Positions 33,310 to 42,164 of a DNA stretch of 63,409 nucleotides are shown in pieces. The position numbers and the translations under genes are program-made. Numbering within the stretch: position 1 is the first letter of the stretch; each line of letters starts with the position of its first letter. The DNA comes from Dehalococcoidia bacterium. Lineage in GTDB: Bacteria; Chloroflexota; Dehalococcoidia; Lucifugimonadales; Australimonadaceae. A model generated the notes under the pieces. It saw only the letters and a program-made list of their open reading frames with translations, searched no databases and was not told the DNA's origin. The stretch lies in contig JAKUPZ010000010.1 in NCBI GenBank assembly GCA_022449765.1, positions 1 through 63,409 of the forward strand. The letters are read 5' to 3'.

Positions 33310-34686
33310 CTAAATATGAAGCGCGCTCTCATATGTAGCAAGCGCTGCCTCTTTTATCACTTCTGATGCACTAGGATGGGCTTTTACAAGCCCTCCTAAC
33401 TCTTGAGTCGTCCCATCTAAAGCACGGGTAAGACTTAGCTCTCCAAGTAATTCTGTTACCTCATGTCCTATCAAATGAGCACCGAGTAACTCTCCGGTGT
33501 TTGCTTCTCCAACAATTTTAACAAACCCTTCACGCTCATCGGCGGTCAGTGATTTCCCGTTTGCCAAGAAAGGGAACTTCCCTACTTTAACTGAATAACC
33601 TTTATCGGTGGCTTCTTTTTCTGTTAACCCTATGCTAGCAATTTGAGGGTTACAGTAAACTGCTCTTGGCATGGCATTATAGTCTAACGGCTGTGGTGCC
33701 AATCCCGCGATATGTTCTGCTGCAAAGACTCCTTCAGCTTGAGCCACATGTGCTAAAGGGATCCTCCCATTTATATCACCGATTGCATATACATTCTTCC
33801 CATTTACAAGCAAATTTTCATCTACTGAGACAAACCCATCCGTAATATGGGCCTGAGCATTTTCTATTCCAATATTCTCAATATTGGGTGTGATTCCAGT
33901 CGCAACTAGAACTCTATCAACCCAAAATTCTTTCTTAGTCCCTTGACTATCAAGGGTGATTCTACCTTTATTTTCCAAACAGACCAATTCAGAGACGCTG
34001 GTGCTGGTATGCATTTCAATTCCTAATTTGCGAAATGACCTTGATAAAGCTTTTGAAATCTCCTCATCTTCTTTTGGTAAAATTTGCGACATCGATTCAA
34101 TTAATGTCACTTTTGATCCGTAGCTCTGGTACAGGTAGGCAAACTCTACGCCTATTGCACCAGCACCTATTATCGCGACACGATCAGGAACTATGTCACT
34201 GAGGATTGCTTCAAGTGAGGTCATTACAATCTGACCATCAATAAGAACCCCTTCAGGAACCTTTGGCCTTGCCCCGGTAGCGACGATCACATTTCGAGTC
34301 GTATATTGTTCGCCAGAAACAGTCACTTGGTTTGGATTATCAATATAAGCAGCACCTTGACGGAATTCTACAGCATTTTTAATAAGAAGCTGCTCGACTC
34401 CTTTTGTGAGCCTTCCGACCACTTCCCGACTCCTTTGAAAACCCTTAGCGTAATCTGCTCTTATATTCCCAACGGTAATTCCAAAATCCCCTGCTCTTTT
34501 TACGAGATTCAAAATTTCAGCGTTACGAAGAAGTGTTTTTGAAGGAATGCAGCCCCAATTCAGGCAGACGCCACCTATGGTTTCTTTTTCGACGCATAGA
34601 GTTTTCAGGCCTAATTGAGACGCACGTATTGAAGCTACGTAGCCTCCTGGTCCTGCCCCAATTACAATGACATCATAGTCTGACAT
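33310..34686 (-). CDS. lpdA: Dihydrolipoyl dehydrogenase
   Basis: A class I FAD disulfide oxidoreductase of 458 residues: FAD-binding GAGPGGYVASIRASQLG, redox pair C41-x4-C46 in GGVCLNWGCIPSK, NAD-binding GAGAIGVEFAYLYQ, and the C-terminal active-site HPSASEVIKEA. It is first gene of an operon with korAB, although KOR itself does not need lipoamide. It may serve a glycine-cleavage or 2-oxoacid dehydrogenase complex coded elsewhere. Confidence 0.95.
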   Translation of the reverse strand: MSDYDVIVIGAGPGGYVASIRASQLGLKTLCVEKETIGGVCLNWGCIPSKTLLRNAEILNLVKRAGDFGITVGNIRADYAKGFQRSREVVGRLTKGVEQLLIKNAVEFRQGAAYIDNPNQVTVSGEQYTTRNVIVATGARPKVPEGVLIDGQIVMTSLEAILSDIVPDRVAIIGAGAIGVEFAYLYQSYGSKVTLIESMSQILPKEDEEISKALSRSFRKLGIEMHTSTSVSELVCLENKGRITLDSQGTKKEFWVDRVLVATGITPNIENIGIENAQAHITDGFVSVDENLLVNGKNVYAIGDINGRIPLAHVAQAEGVFAAEHIAGLAPQPLDYNAMPRAVYCNPQIASIGLTEKEATDKGYSVKVGKFPFLANGKSLTADEREGFVKIVGEANTGELLGAHLIGHEVTELLGELSLTRALDGTTQELGGLVKAHPSASEVIKEAALATYESALHI

Positions 34687-34855
34687 TCTTTAACTCAACT
34701 GGTTGCAGTAGATTTTGCATAATTTTATTTACCCAGAATGAATAATGTAGCACGAGCGAAGTATATATGAGTCTGCCTATGCGAGGAATAAAAGACAATC
34801 GGTGACTGACCAATTTAAAGAAGGCAGATAGGAGATTATCAGTAAACATTACAGT

Positions 34856-34861
34856 TATAAT
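34856..34861 (+). promoter_or_regulatory. -10 of gene 34868 (leaderless type)
   Basis: A perfect TATAAT is followed by GACTTA and the ATG at 34868. With a start ~7 nt downstream of the hexamer, transcription would begin at the ATG itself. No SD is present. Confidence 0.6.
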
Positions 34862-34867
34862 GACTTA

Positions 34868-35566
34868 ATGGATGAGCAGGATAAGCGATTAATTGACGCA
34901 ATAGAACATACTTGGGTCGTAAGGCCACCTAAGCAAGCTTTGGCAACGTTTGGAATAACATCGGTAAAGTATTATCTGGTAACCACGCCCGTGTATGAAG
35001 AATTGCATATTGAATCAGGCTCTGAAGAAGCGGTGGTACGAGAGGGAGTAGTAAGAGCTGAGCGACCTCAAGTAGTGACGCCTAATTATTTGCTGAATCA
35101 TGAAGGATTTGGTGAAAATGCTGGGAAATTTTTACAGCATCTGATTGATGAATTTGGCCCTGATCAACCTGGTTTAATGTACAGGTATAAGAATGATGGT
35201 GGAGGGACTTCCGTAGTTTCAGGTTCGGAAGAGGAAGTTACAAAAAAGATTATTGAAAAATTGGATAAAGAGAATAAACCTTTGGAAGCAGTGATCAGGG
35301 GTTTAGATGATCTCTGGGATGTTTCACTAATGAAATTTATATATGAATTAACTGCACAATCTGCACGAGCGAATGCTGACGAAATGAAATCTCATGGCTT
35401 ACTTAGAATGGAAGGATCAGTTCCTAAGGGTGCCCGACGTCGGATTGAATGGATGATTGAGGAAGCAAAAAAAGGGAATTTGGAACCATCCGAGGTTCAT
35501 AAAGAGCTTGAACGGTGGGGTGTTTTTGACGAATACCAGGATAGGTTTTTGAAGCTATTTCGCTGA
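34868..35566 (+). CDS. Conserved-looking hypothetical protein, function unknown
   Basis: A soluble, acidic 232-residue protein with no signal peptide or membrane span. The N-terminal part has an RPPKQALATFG...KYYLVTTPVYEE segment. The middle is Gly/Asn-rich (YKNDGGGTSVVSG), and the C-terminal ~100 residues are helical and charged (SARANADEMKSHG, RRIEWMIEEAKKG, HKELERWGVFDEYQDRFLKLF). I do not recognise the family. It is followed 12 nt later by an HPP-family membrane gene and appears to be expressed from a leaderless promoter. Confidence 0.75.
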   Translation: MDEQDKRLIDAIEHTWVVRPPKQALATFGITSVKYYLVTTPVYEELHIESGSEEAVVREGVVRAERPQVVTPNYLLNHEGFGENAGKFLQHLIDEFGPDQPGLMYRYKNDGGGTSVVSGSEEEVTKKIIEKLDKENKPLEAVIRGLDDLWDVSLMKFIYELTAQSARANADEMKSHGLLRMEGSVPKGARRRIEWMIEEAKKGNLEPSEVHKELERWGVFDEYQDRFLKLFR

Positions 35567-35578
35567 GAAGGAAATTAA

Positions 35579-36058
35579 TTGATAGATATAGCAAAAATGC
35601 GTCTGTATATGACTCAAATTGGCTTAGCTACTCTAACATTGGCTTTAACAATTTGGGCGGCTGACTTGATCACCGGTTCAATCACATCTAGAGCCGTGGT
35701 GGTAGGTGCGATTGCATCCACGGCGTTTATATTATTTATATCGCCTCATAGTAATACTGCTAGGCACAGGCATGTAATAGGCGGTCATTTGGTATCTATT
35801 GCTATCGCTCTTCCATTTGCATTGTTCGCAAACTCTGTTTCTGGAGTTGCTTTTAGCTTTTACATTGCTATAGCAGTTGGCTTGTCCATGTTAGCTATGG
35901 CTGCAATTAATACTGAGCATCCACCAGCTGCTGGCACAGCGTTTGCGATTGTTGCACACGGGGTGAGCTTCTCACTTGTTTTTTTTGTGTTAATAGCTAT
36001 TGGTTCACTCGTTGCGGTTCACTCAATTTTCAGAAGATGGATGAAAGATTTGTACTAG
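35579..36058 (+). CDS. HPP-family membrane protein
   Basis: A 159-residue integral membrane protein with four or five hydrophobic segments and the family motif EHPPAAGTAF. The HPP family includes plant and cyanobacterial nitrite-related chloroplast transporters, but the role here is unknown. A TTG at 35579 with AAGGA 6 nt upstream is a better start than ATG 35597. The stop codon overlaps that of the convergent gene (CTAG). Confidence 0.75.
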   Translation: MIDIAKMRLYMTQIGLATLTLALTIWAADLITGSITSRAVVVGAIASTAFILFISPHSNTARHRHVIGGHLVSIAIALPFALFANSVSGVAFSFYIAIAVGLSMLAMAAINTEHPPAAGTAFAIVAHGVSFSLVFFVLIAIGSLVAVHSIFRRWMKDLY

Positions 36059-36465
36059 CGGTACCGTCTATCACCAATGCCAGAAGGTACGAAGTACTTT
36101 GTAGGTTTTAATAGCTGGGTTTCTGCAACTTCCCAGTCAGGCGGGGAATCACTGACAAATTCAGAGAAACAGGAGCCTGTACCTGCAAATTCCATTATTC
36201 GATGTATAGCTTTTTTATGAGGCTCCGAGTTTACAAATGCAAGCATTGCATCTCGGTCTTCCCACACCGTATAGGTATAAAATTGCTTATTCCACCATTT
36301 ACCTCTTATCCCCCCAGCGTAGTAACCCGGCTGCAATCGGGCGAACTTGTAAATCTTCATGTTTAATCCCATGAAAGCGAGCGTTTGGGTAAAACGTTTC
36401 AAACTAAAAAAAGTGACAACGTGTATTCGCGGTTTAGGTTCGTAAAGTTCGACAGATTGTACCAA
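36055..36465 (-). CDS. Hypothetical protein, possible dimeric alpha/beta-barrel monooxygenase-like fold
   Basis: A 136-residue protein. IHVVTFFSLKRFTQTLAF, then a W-rich centre (RGKWWNKQFYTYTVWEDRDAMLAFVNSEPHKKAIHRI, read in pieces) resembles ABM/DUF3291-type ferredoxin-like domains in which WxxxxAM and a following His line a barrel. It starts at TTG with AGAGGA. It follows an SDR gene by 9 nt, so the two may act together. The fold is inferred. Confidence 0.6.
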   Translation of the reverse strand: MVQSVELYEPKPRIHVVTFFSLKRFTQTLAFMGLNMKIYKFARLQPGYYAGGIRGKWWNKQFYTYTVWEDRDAMLAFVNSEPHKKAIHRIMEFAGTGSCFSEFVSDSPPDWEVAETQLLKPTKYFVPSGIGDRRYR

Positions 36466-36474
36466 TTGATTCCT

Positions 36475-37296
36475 CTAAGTTATGTGGACTCCACCGTTAA
36501 CTTCTAGCAACGCACCAGTAGTGTAGGTAGATAAATCAGAACAGAAAAATACTATTGGCCCTACGGCTTCTTCAATAGAACCTGCTCTATGCAATGGGAT
36601 TTCTTCTAGTGCTTTCTGCCGGGCGGTTTCAGGAATTCCTTGAACTGCTCCGTCTACATATTCGTTTTGTGATTCTATGGGTCGTGTCATACGGGTATCT
36701 ATAAGGCCGAAGGCAAGTGAATTTGCTAGCACATTGAACATTGCACCTTCTATGGCAACTGTACGCGTCAATCCGGCAATCCCTGCTTTTGCTGCGGAAT
36801 AATTAGCCTGCCCTAGATTTCCAAACCCGGAAAGAGAAGAGATAGTGACGATCCTTCTTGCTGGTACAGTGGTTCCGTTTTCTTTTTCTTCTCGCGCCTT
36901 TTCACGCATGATTTTGAAAGAATCACGTACAACTTTGAAAGTCCCGCCTAGATGGACATTTATTATCGTTTCAAATTGTTCATTAGTCATTCGATGGATC
37001 ATGCCGTCCCACAAGAAGCCCGCGGCAGGGACTACTATATGAATATCCCCAAAAGTATCTAATGCTTTTTGCGCTAATTTTTCCCCTATATCGTCTGCAG
37101 TTACTGATTCTGCAATGCCAACTACTTCTCCTCCATCTTTTTGGATGCGTTTTATGGTTTCGTCTAATGGTTCTTGGTCTCGATCATTAATTACTAATTT
37201 TGCTCCTTCTTGAGCAAGCCGTAATGCGACTCCCTGACCTATACCTCGTCCCGCACCTGTGACGATCGCAACTTTACCTTTTATTCCATCAAGCAT
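36475..37296 (-). CDS. SDR-family NAD(P)-dependent oxidoreductase
   Basis: Classical short-chain dehydrogenase, 273 residues. Cofactor loop TGAGRGIG; catalytic Ser in ISSLSGFG; YSAAK with the Tyr/Lys pair; and the terminal LEVNGGVHIT. The usual NNAG is PAAG here and NSIAPG is NSLAFG. An Asp after the second strand (INDRD) suggests NAD. I start it at ATG 37296 with GGAG; the upstream ATG at 37308 contains that SD. Best guess is a 3-oxoacyl/3-hydroxyacyl type, substrate unknown. Confidence 0.85.
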   Translation of the reverse strand: MLDGIKGKVAIVTGAGRGIGQGVALRLAQEGAKLVINDRDQEPLDETIKRIQKDGGEVVGIAESVTADDIGEKLAQKALDTFGDIHIVVPAAGFLWDGMIHRMTNEQFETIINVHLGGTFKVVRDSFKIMREKAREEKENGTTVPARRIVTISSLSGFGNLGQANYSAAKAGIAGLTRTVAIEGAMFNVLANSLAFGLIDTRMTRPIESQNEYVDGAVQGIPETARQKALEEIPLHRAGSIEEAVGPIVFFCSDLSTYTTGALLEVNGGVHIT

Positions 37297-37319
37297 TTTT
37301 TTCTCCATTAAACGTGCTG

Positions 37320-37625
37320 TTACGTGATATGGAATCCCAATCGTTGTTCAGTTTTATGCGCAATATCTGAAAGTTGATTTTCTGAAAGCCCGTCAACTTT
37401 TATAGATACCACATGATCAAGATTGTATATAACGACAGGATTTTCGAGTATGAACCCTCTAGGCGTAGAGGGATTGAACGCATCATCTATTCTACTGGTC
37501 GTTCTTGCTATTAAGTCAGCAACACCTTCAGGTGTGTTCGGGGCAGGGTATGCGTGCTGAATAATTTGCCCAGTACTTGTGGTAACAGAGATAACTAATA
37601 TAGCAGTATTCGATGAATTAGACAT
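37320..37625 (-). CDS. Small hypothetical protein
   Basis: A 101-residue soluble protein starting MSNSSNTAILVISVTTSTGQ, with a beta-rich first half and IYNLDHVVSIKVDGLSENQ later, ending RLGFHIT. AGAGGGAG lies just upstream of the ATG. It is first in a three-gene minus-strand operon with the SDR and the 36055 gene. No family recognised. Confidence 0.6.
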   Translation of the reverse strand: MSNSSNTAILVISVTTSTGQIIQHAYPAPNTPEGVADLIARTTSRIDDAFNPSTPRGFILENPVVIYNLDHVVSIKVDGLSENQLSDIAHKTEQRLGFHIT

Positions 37626-37702
37626 GAACTCCCTCTCAATTCTAATGTCAGGTACTATGATAAAGCTAACCCCTATTCAATGCGCAAACAAATTATGGTC
37701 AT

Positions 37703-37711
37703 TGGTAGTAT
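37703..37711 (+). promoter_or_regulatory. Extended -10 of the methyltransferase/Maf gene (leaderless type)
   Basis: TGG-TAGTAT (hexamer 37706-37711), then TTTAAT, then ATG at 37718. The spacing and even the hexamer equal those of recF. No SD is present. Confidence 0.6.
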
Positions 37712-37717
37712 TTAATT

Positions 37718-39610
37718 ATGAATTCTCAAGACGATGTAAAAGAATTACCAATATTAAAATTGTATATAGATGGTTTTGGACGCCAGGGTGAGGCTATAGC
37801 CAATTTCGAAGGGAAAACGATCTTCGTTTTTGGAGGTATCCCCGGTGAGACTGTTTTGGCACAGGTTATAGCGGAACGCAGGAGCTATACAGCCGCGGAA
37901 GTAGTTGAAGTGCTGGTGCCTTCAGATAAGCGGGTTTCTGCACCTTGCAAATTCTTTGGCCGATGTACTGGATGTCAATGGCAGCATATTAGTTACGACA
38001 CTCAATTAGAGATAAAGCGTGACATTCTGATTGATGCACTCTTCCGGATTGGTGGAATAGAGCCGTTAGTCTTACCAACACTTGGGAGCGCTCAACAATT
38101 AGGCTATAGGAATCATGCTCGCTTCACTGTTAGCAAGGAAGGTGGGCGATTAGGTTATGTGCATAAAGAGCGCAGAAAGCATGTGGAGATTGAAAATTGC
38201 TTACTGATGGCGCCATGGATCAATGAAGCTATTGAATTGCTTCAAGGGAAAGTAAGTGAAACAACTCAGCTATCTCTTCGGTACGGGATGAATACGGGTA
38301 GTTATCTGCTTCAGCCAACTTTTCAAAATCCTGATATTTCGCTCAAATCTGGTCAAAAATATTACGAAGAAATTCTTTTAAGCAAGAGGTTTCAAGTTTC
38401 TTCCCCTTCGTTCTTCCAAGTAAACTCTCTCCAGGCAGAACATATCGCACGTTTAGTTATAGATGAATTAGAACTTGATGGTACTCAAACCATTGTAGAC
38501 GCCTATGCAGGAGTGTCTACATTTGCTGTGCTAATTGCAGACCAAGCTAAGAAAGTAATCGCGGTTGAAGAGTCTGCTTCTGCTTTGATTGATGCCACTG
38601 TTAATACTAAGGATATTAGTAATGTGGAGATATTTCAGGCAAAAACGGAAGAATTGCTTTCGAGTATTGCCGGCAATGAAATCGATGCAGTAATTTTGGA
38701 TCCACCACGTTCTGGTTGTATGCAAGGTACATTGGATGCGTTACTGGACTTTCCTCCTCCAAAGATTGTGTATATTTCGTGCGAGCCTGAAACTTTGGCT
38801 AGGGATTTATCTATTCTTACAGCCGGCCCTTTTAAAATAAAAAACGTACAACCGATCGATATGTTTCCCCAGACCCACCATGTTGAATCAATCACGACCC
38901 TAATCAGGGACAATGACAGGTTAAATCTGATCAATGCAAGGCAATCACTCACATTAGCTTCAGGTTCTCCTCGGCGAATAGAGATTCTCCAAGGGCTAGG
39001 GTTAGAATTTGATGTTAAAACCTCTACAGTTGAAGAACCTTCGGTTCCGGATGGGACAAACCCAATAGAACTTGCAAAGAATAGAGCGTATGAAAAGGCT
39101 ATATCGGTCGGATCAGATACATTTGAAGGAACAGTTTTGGGTGCAGATACGGTTGTGGAAATTGACGGGAGAATTTTAGGCAAGCCCAGCGATTCTGAGC
39201 AGGCACGGGAAATGCTCAATTTATTACGAGATAAAGAGCATAGGGTTATTACGGCAGTTTGTGCTTATGATGTTAGTGTTGGCGAGTTTTTGATTAGCCA
39301 TAAAACATCAATAGTGCATATGAGGAAATACTCAGACGAAGATATCGAGACTTATATTGCATCAGGTGATCCTATGGACAAGGCTGGTGCATATGCAATT
39401 CAAAATCACTATTTTGCGCCTGTCGAAAAAATCAACGGATGCTATTTGAATATTGTCGGTTTACCTGTGTGTACAACTCTGAACCTATTGCAAAGGTTTG
39501 GTATTAGAATAAAAAACGATTTACAGTCTTCTTTGTTAGGTCTGACAAGGTGCCCAGAATGTAAAAAAGCAGTGGGACTGCAACAGCCTTCGGGCAGGAA
39601 GAGGCGATGA
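37718..39610 (+). CDS. Fusion: RumA/RlmD-type RNA m5U methyltransferase + Maf nucleotide pyrophosphatase
   Basis: A 630-residue single frame. Residues 1-70 are TRAM-like. The Fe-S cysteines of RumA are C77, C83, C86 and C161. The SAM domain has DPPRSG (328-333) and catalytic C355 in YISCEPETLARDL; it ends near residue 400. A Maf domain starts at ~409 with SGSPRR (415-420), GADTVV (476-481), GKPSD and DKAGAYAIQ. A short tail with CPEC closes the protein. The first half methylates U in rRNA/tRNA; Maf hydrolyses non-canonical nucleotides. The stop overlaps the tatB-like ATG. Confidence 0.9.
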   Translation: MNSQDDVKELPILKLYIDGFGRQGEAIANFEGKTIFVFGGIPGETVLAQVIAERRSYTAAEVVEVLVPSDKRVSAPCKFFGRCTGCQWQHISYDTQLEIKRDILIDALFRIGGIEPLVLPTLGSAQQLGYRNHARFTVSKEGGRLGYVHKERRKHVEIENCLLMAPWINEAIELLQGKVSETTQLSLRYGMNTGSYLLQPTFQNPDISLKSGQKYYEEILLSKRFQVSSPSFFQVNSLQAEHIARLVIDELELDGTQTIVDAYAGVSTFAVLIADQAKKVIAVEESASALIDATVNTKDISNVEIFQAKTEELLSSIAGNEIDAVILDPPRSGCMQGTLDALLDFPPPKIVYISCEPETLARDLSILTAGPFKIKNVQPIDMFPQTHHVESITTLIRDNDRLNLINARQSLTLASGSPRRIEILQGLGLEFDVKTSTVEEPSVPDGTNPIELAKNRAYEKAISVGSDTFEGTVLGADTVVEIDGRILGKPSDSEQAREMLNLLRDKEHRVITAVCAYDVSVGEFLISHKTSIVHMRKYSDEDIETYIASGDPMDKAGAYAIQNHYFAPVEKINGCYLNIVGLPVCTTLNLLQRFGIRIKNDLQSSLLGLTRCPECKKAVGLQQPSGRKRR

Positions 39611-39888
39611 ATATTTTTGGCATAGGTAATTTAGAATTACTTTGGGTCTTGATTATTGCACTTGTTTTACTTGGGCCAGCCCGAATGATAGACGCCGCGC
39701 GCTCTGCAGGTAAGTATTGGCGTGAGGCTCAGCATCTATTGAAAGCGACAGCAGATTCTGCCACTATCGATTTAGATAGGCCAATAGCTTCTCCAAAAAC
39801 TAAATTAGAACCTATACCTCCACCTGAAGATTCTTTTTCAAGAAACGACGACGTTGGTGGTGATGCTTCGGAAAAAAGAGAAGTTTAG
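39607..39888 (+). CDS. Twin-arginine translocase TatA/TatB-family protein
   Basis: A 93-residue protein with one N-terminal TM (LELLWVLIIALVLLGPARM) followed by an amphipathic helix (AARSAGKYWREAQHLLKA) and a disordered acidic tail. The LGP hinge and position directly before tatC suggest the TatB role. The ATG overlaps the fusion gene's stop by 4 nt. Confidence 0.85.
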   Translation: MNIFGIGNLELLWVLIIALVLLGPARMIDAARSAGKYWREAQHLLKATADSATIDLDRPIASPKTKLEPIPPPEDSFSRNDDVGGDASEKREV

Positions 39889-39890
39889 CT

Positions 39891-40679
39891 TTGGCTGAGG
39901 TTATGACGCTCCGGGATCATCTAGAAGAATTACGTAAACGTATTTTGTTCATAGTTGTTTTCATTGTAATCACAATGGTTGCGGCTTTTGTTTTTAGAGA
40001 CACAATTCTTGATTTTTTGCTCGAACCAGGGTTTTCTCAGCTTGATGAAAAACCTATAGCGACTGAAGTGCTGGAAACAGTAAGCGTCACTTTCAAAGTT
40101 ACGTTGATGGTCGCATTTGCTGTTTCTACTCCTGTTCTACTCTATCAATTAATCATGTTTGCCTCACCCGGGCTCACTGTTCGAGAGCGGGTCTATCTAT
40201 TTTTATTTTTGCCAATGGTGATTATTGCCTTTGCTACAGGAATGGCTTTTGCCTATTACGTTTTATTTCCACCGGCGTTTAATTTTCTTTTCAATTTTGG
40301 TTCAGAAAATATCAATGCAGAGATTCGTATTTCTAGCTATATAAATGTTCTAATTTCTTTGATGTTTTGGATGGGTGTCATATTCCAAATACCTTTAGTT
40401 CTTTTTGGACTTGCACGCTTAGGGGTTGTTACTCCAAGGTTGCTAGGAAGATTTCGGCGCTTTGCAATATTATTAGCCTTTGTTGCAGCCGCAATAATTA
40501 CCCCAACATTCGATCCGGTAAATCAGACGTTAGTAGCCGTTCCAATAATCGTGCTTTATGAATTGGGTATTTTATTGGCACGGGTAGGTCAACTACTTAG
40601 GAAGAGATCACAAAACGATACAGAAAAAAAAGGATTTTTTAGAAAATTAGTTTCACGACTTAGGTTTTGGAAGAGATAA
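39891..40679 (+). CDS. tatC: Sec-independent protein translocase TatC
   Basis: This is the signal-peptide receptor of the Tat pathway, with six hydrophobic segments over 262 residues. The N-terminus MTLRDHLEELRKRI has the Glu/Arg signature, FKVTLMVAF and SPGLTVRERVYLF follow, and FQIPLVLFGLARLGVV marks the TM5 region. The start is a TTG 2 nt after the tatB-like stop. Confidence 0.95.
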   Translation: MAEVMTLRDHLEELRKRILFIVVFIVITMVAAFVFRDTILDFLLEPGFSQLDEKPIATEVLETVSVTFKVTLMVAFAVSTPVLLYQLIMFASPGLTVRERVYLFLFLPMVIIAFATGMAFAYYVLFPPAFNFLFNFGSENINAEIRISSYINVLISLMFWMGVIFQIPLVLFGLARLGVVTPRLLGRFRRFAILLAFVAAAIITPTFDPVNQTLVAVPIIVLYELGILLARVGQLLRKRSQNDTEKKGFFRKLVSRLRFWKR

Positions 40680-40688
40680 ATTTTTTAA

Positions 40689-40904
40689 TTATTTTTTTTT
40701 GGATTTTGAGGAAGATGCTTTTTGGGGAGTATCAGCGGAGGCTTCGCCTTCTATTTCCTCTTTAACGTCTGAGACAGAGCCTCGGAATTCTTTTATACCT
40801 TTGCCAAGGGCTCTCCCGATTTCAGGGACTCTACCAGCTCCGAATATTACAAGGACAATTACAAGAATTATCGTTAGTTCTGGCCAACCTAGTCCAAACG
40901 GCAT
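40689..40904 (-). CDS. tatA: Twin-arginine translocase TatA
   Basis: A 71-residue protein: [28 protein letters not shown] gives the short N-out TM and hinge, then the amphipathic helix [17 protein letters not shown] and a Lys/Ser tail. I start it at ATG 40904 with GGAGG; an open frame extends 81 nt further upstream without support. It converges on tatC with 9 nt between stops, so A and BC are separately transcribed. The 195 nt upstream to holA hold no recognised element. Confidence 0.93.
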   Translation of the reverse strand: MPFGLGWPELTIILVIVLVIFGAGRVPEIGRALGKGIKEFRGSVSDVKEEIEGEASADTPQKASSSKSKKK

Positions 40905-41099
40905 AGCAGCCCTCCTCTTAGTACCTAGCATGCTCTCACACAGAATAGCACGGGCTGAGCTGGACTTAAACAAGTACGAGTGCATAAAGAATTACTTAGC
41001 ATTATTAATTGGTACTGCGTATACACGTTCACGCGGTACTCCTTCGGAAAATTCAAATACGTGTCACTAAATTAAAGAACAGTGGAGTTTGAACAAATA

Positions 41100-42107
41100 T
41101 TATTTATGCGGAAGAGATACGGACTCGGCAATCAGTTCAGTCAATGCAATTTCGTCGTTACTGCTTGATTTAATGGATATATCAGTTTTTAGAAGCATTG
41201 AGTAAAACTGGATAATAGCCTCTTTACTGAATCTTTTGGCTTGGTTTTCCGTTTTACGTATCACGAAGTCAGATTGAGTTCCGATGCGTGGCCCCCATTC
41301 ATGGGGGCTTACGTTTTTTTCTAGCAGCTCTTGAGCAATCGCGATTTTCCTAGCTTGACTAGCGATCATGGATAGTAAGTAAGTTCCGGTCTGTCCATCG
41401 TAGAATAGCTGTTGAGTCGTTTTAAGTGCCTTTGCATATTTGCGGTCCATAATTGCATCAACTAACTCGAAAATATTGGCTTCACGAATTCTAGTTACTA
41501 ACTCATTTACGGCATCAATAGTTATGGTGCCATTGCTGCAGTAAATTGATAATTTCTCAATTTCTGAGTTTAGAATCCATAGGTTGGAGCCAATCCGGTC
41601 TACAAGAGATTCGCTGGCATCATTGGTGATTTTTGCTTGATACATATGCGTACGATCAATAACCCATTGGAAAATAGCCTCTCTACGAAGTGGTCTGAAT
41701 TCTTTGATCGAAACATTCCCATGGCTATTGCTAATACTAGTAATAAGATCATGAAGTTCATTCTTGGCAGCTAATCGATTTTCGAAGAAAACAACATCCG
41801 AAAATGAAGGTAGTTGGACGAGTAAATCCTGTAGTCCTTCTGGAACGGTTGTCTTTTTTTCCTTTGCACGCCTTGTGCGACTACGGTTTTCGCCGGAGCT
41901 CAATGCGCCATGAACGATTGCCATACGCCTATTGGCTAGAAAAGGTGCCACCATGCAGGCAGCACCAAGTGTTGCCGTCGTAAATTCATTGTTATCAATA
42001 TGTGTGAGATTTGACTCTCTAAGATCTTCAGGACCAATGGCATCTAGTAATTCTTTTAAGAACTCATTTGAACTAAATGAATCTTCACCGTGTACTAAAT
42101 AAATCAA
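41100..42107 (-). CDS. holA: DNA polymerase III delta subunit (clamp loader)
   Basis: A 335-residue HolA-like protein that opens the beta clamp. It starts YLVHGEDSFSSNEFLKELL and has the family pattern FFENRLAAKNELHDLI, FRPLRREAIFQWVI and the C-terminal helical collar ending ...IALTELIAE. The start is TTG with AAAGG 6 nt upstream. Divergent from the DUF1232 gene. Confidence 0.88.
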   Translation of the reverse strand: MIYLVHGEDSFSSNEFLKELLDAIGPEDLRESNLTHIDNNEFTTATLGAACMVAPFLANRRMAIVHGALSSGENRSRTRRAKEKKTTVPEGLQDLLVQLPSFSDVVFFENRLAAKNELHDLITSISNSHGNVSIKEFRPLRREAIFQWVIDRTHMYQAKITNDASESLVDRIGSNLWILNSEIEKLSIYCSNGTITIDAVNELVTRIREANIFELVDAIMDRKYAKALKTTQQLFYDGQTGTYLLSMIASQARKIAIAQELLEKNVSPHEWGPRIGTQSDFVIRKTENQAKRFSKEAIIQFYSMLLKTDISIKSSSNDEIALTELIAESVSLPHK

Positions 42108-42164
42108 AGCATCGCCTTTGGTTCTGGCGAATTGAGGTATATTAGTACTGAGGTCCGGGAAACG

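Noticed and set aside
40905-41099. Possible tRNA (a GTTCAAACTCC T-loop-like stretch on the minus strand near 41090)
   Set aside because: No acceptor stem, anticodon stem or D-loop can be paired around it.
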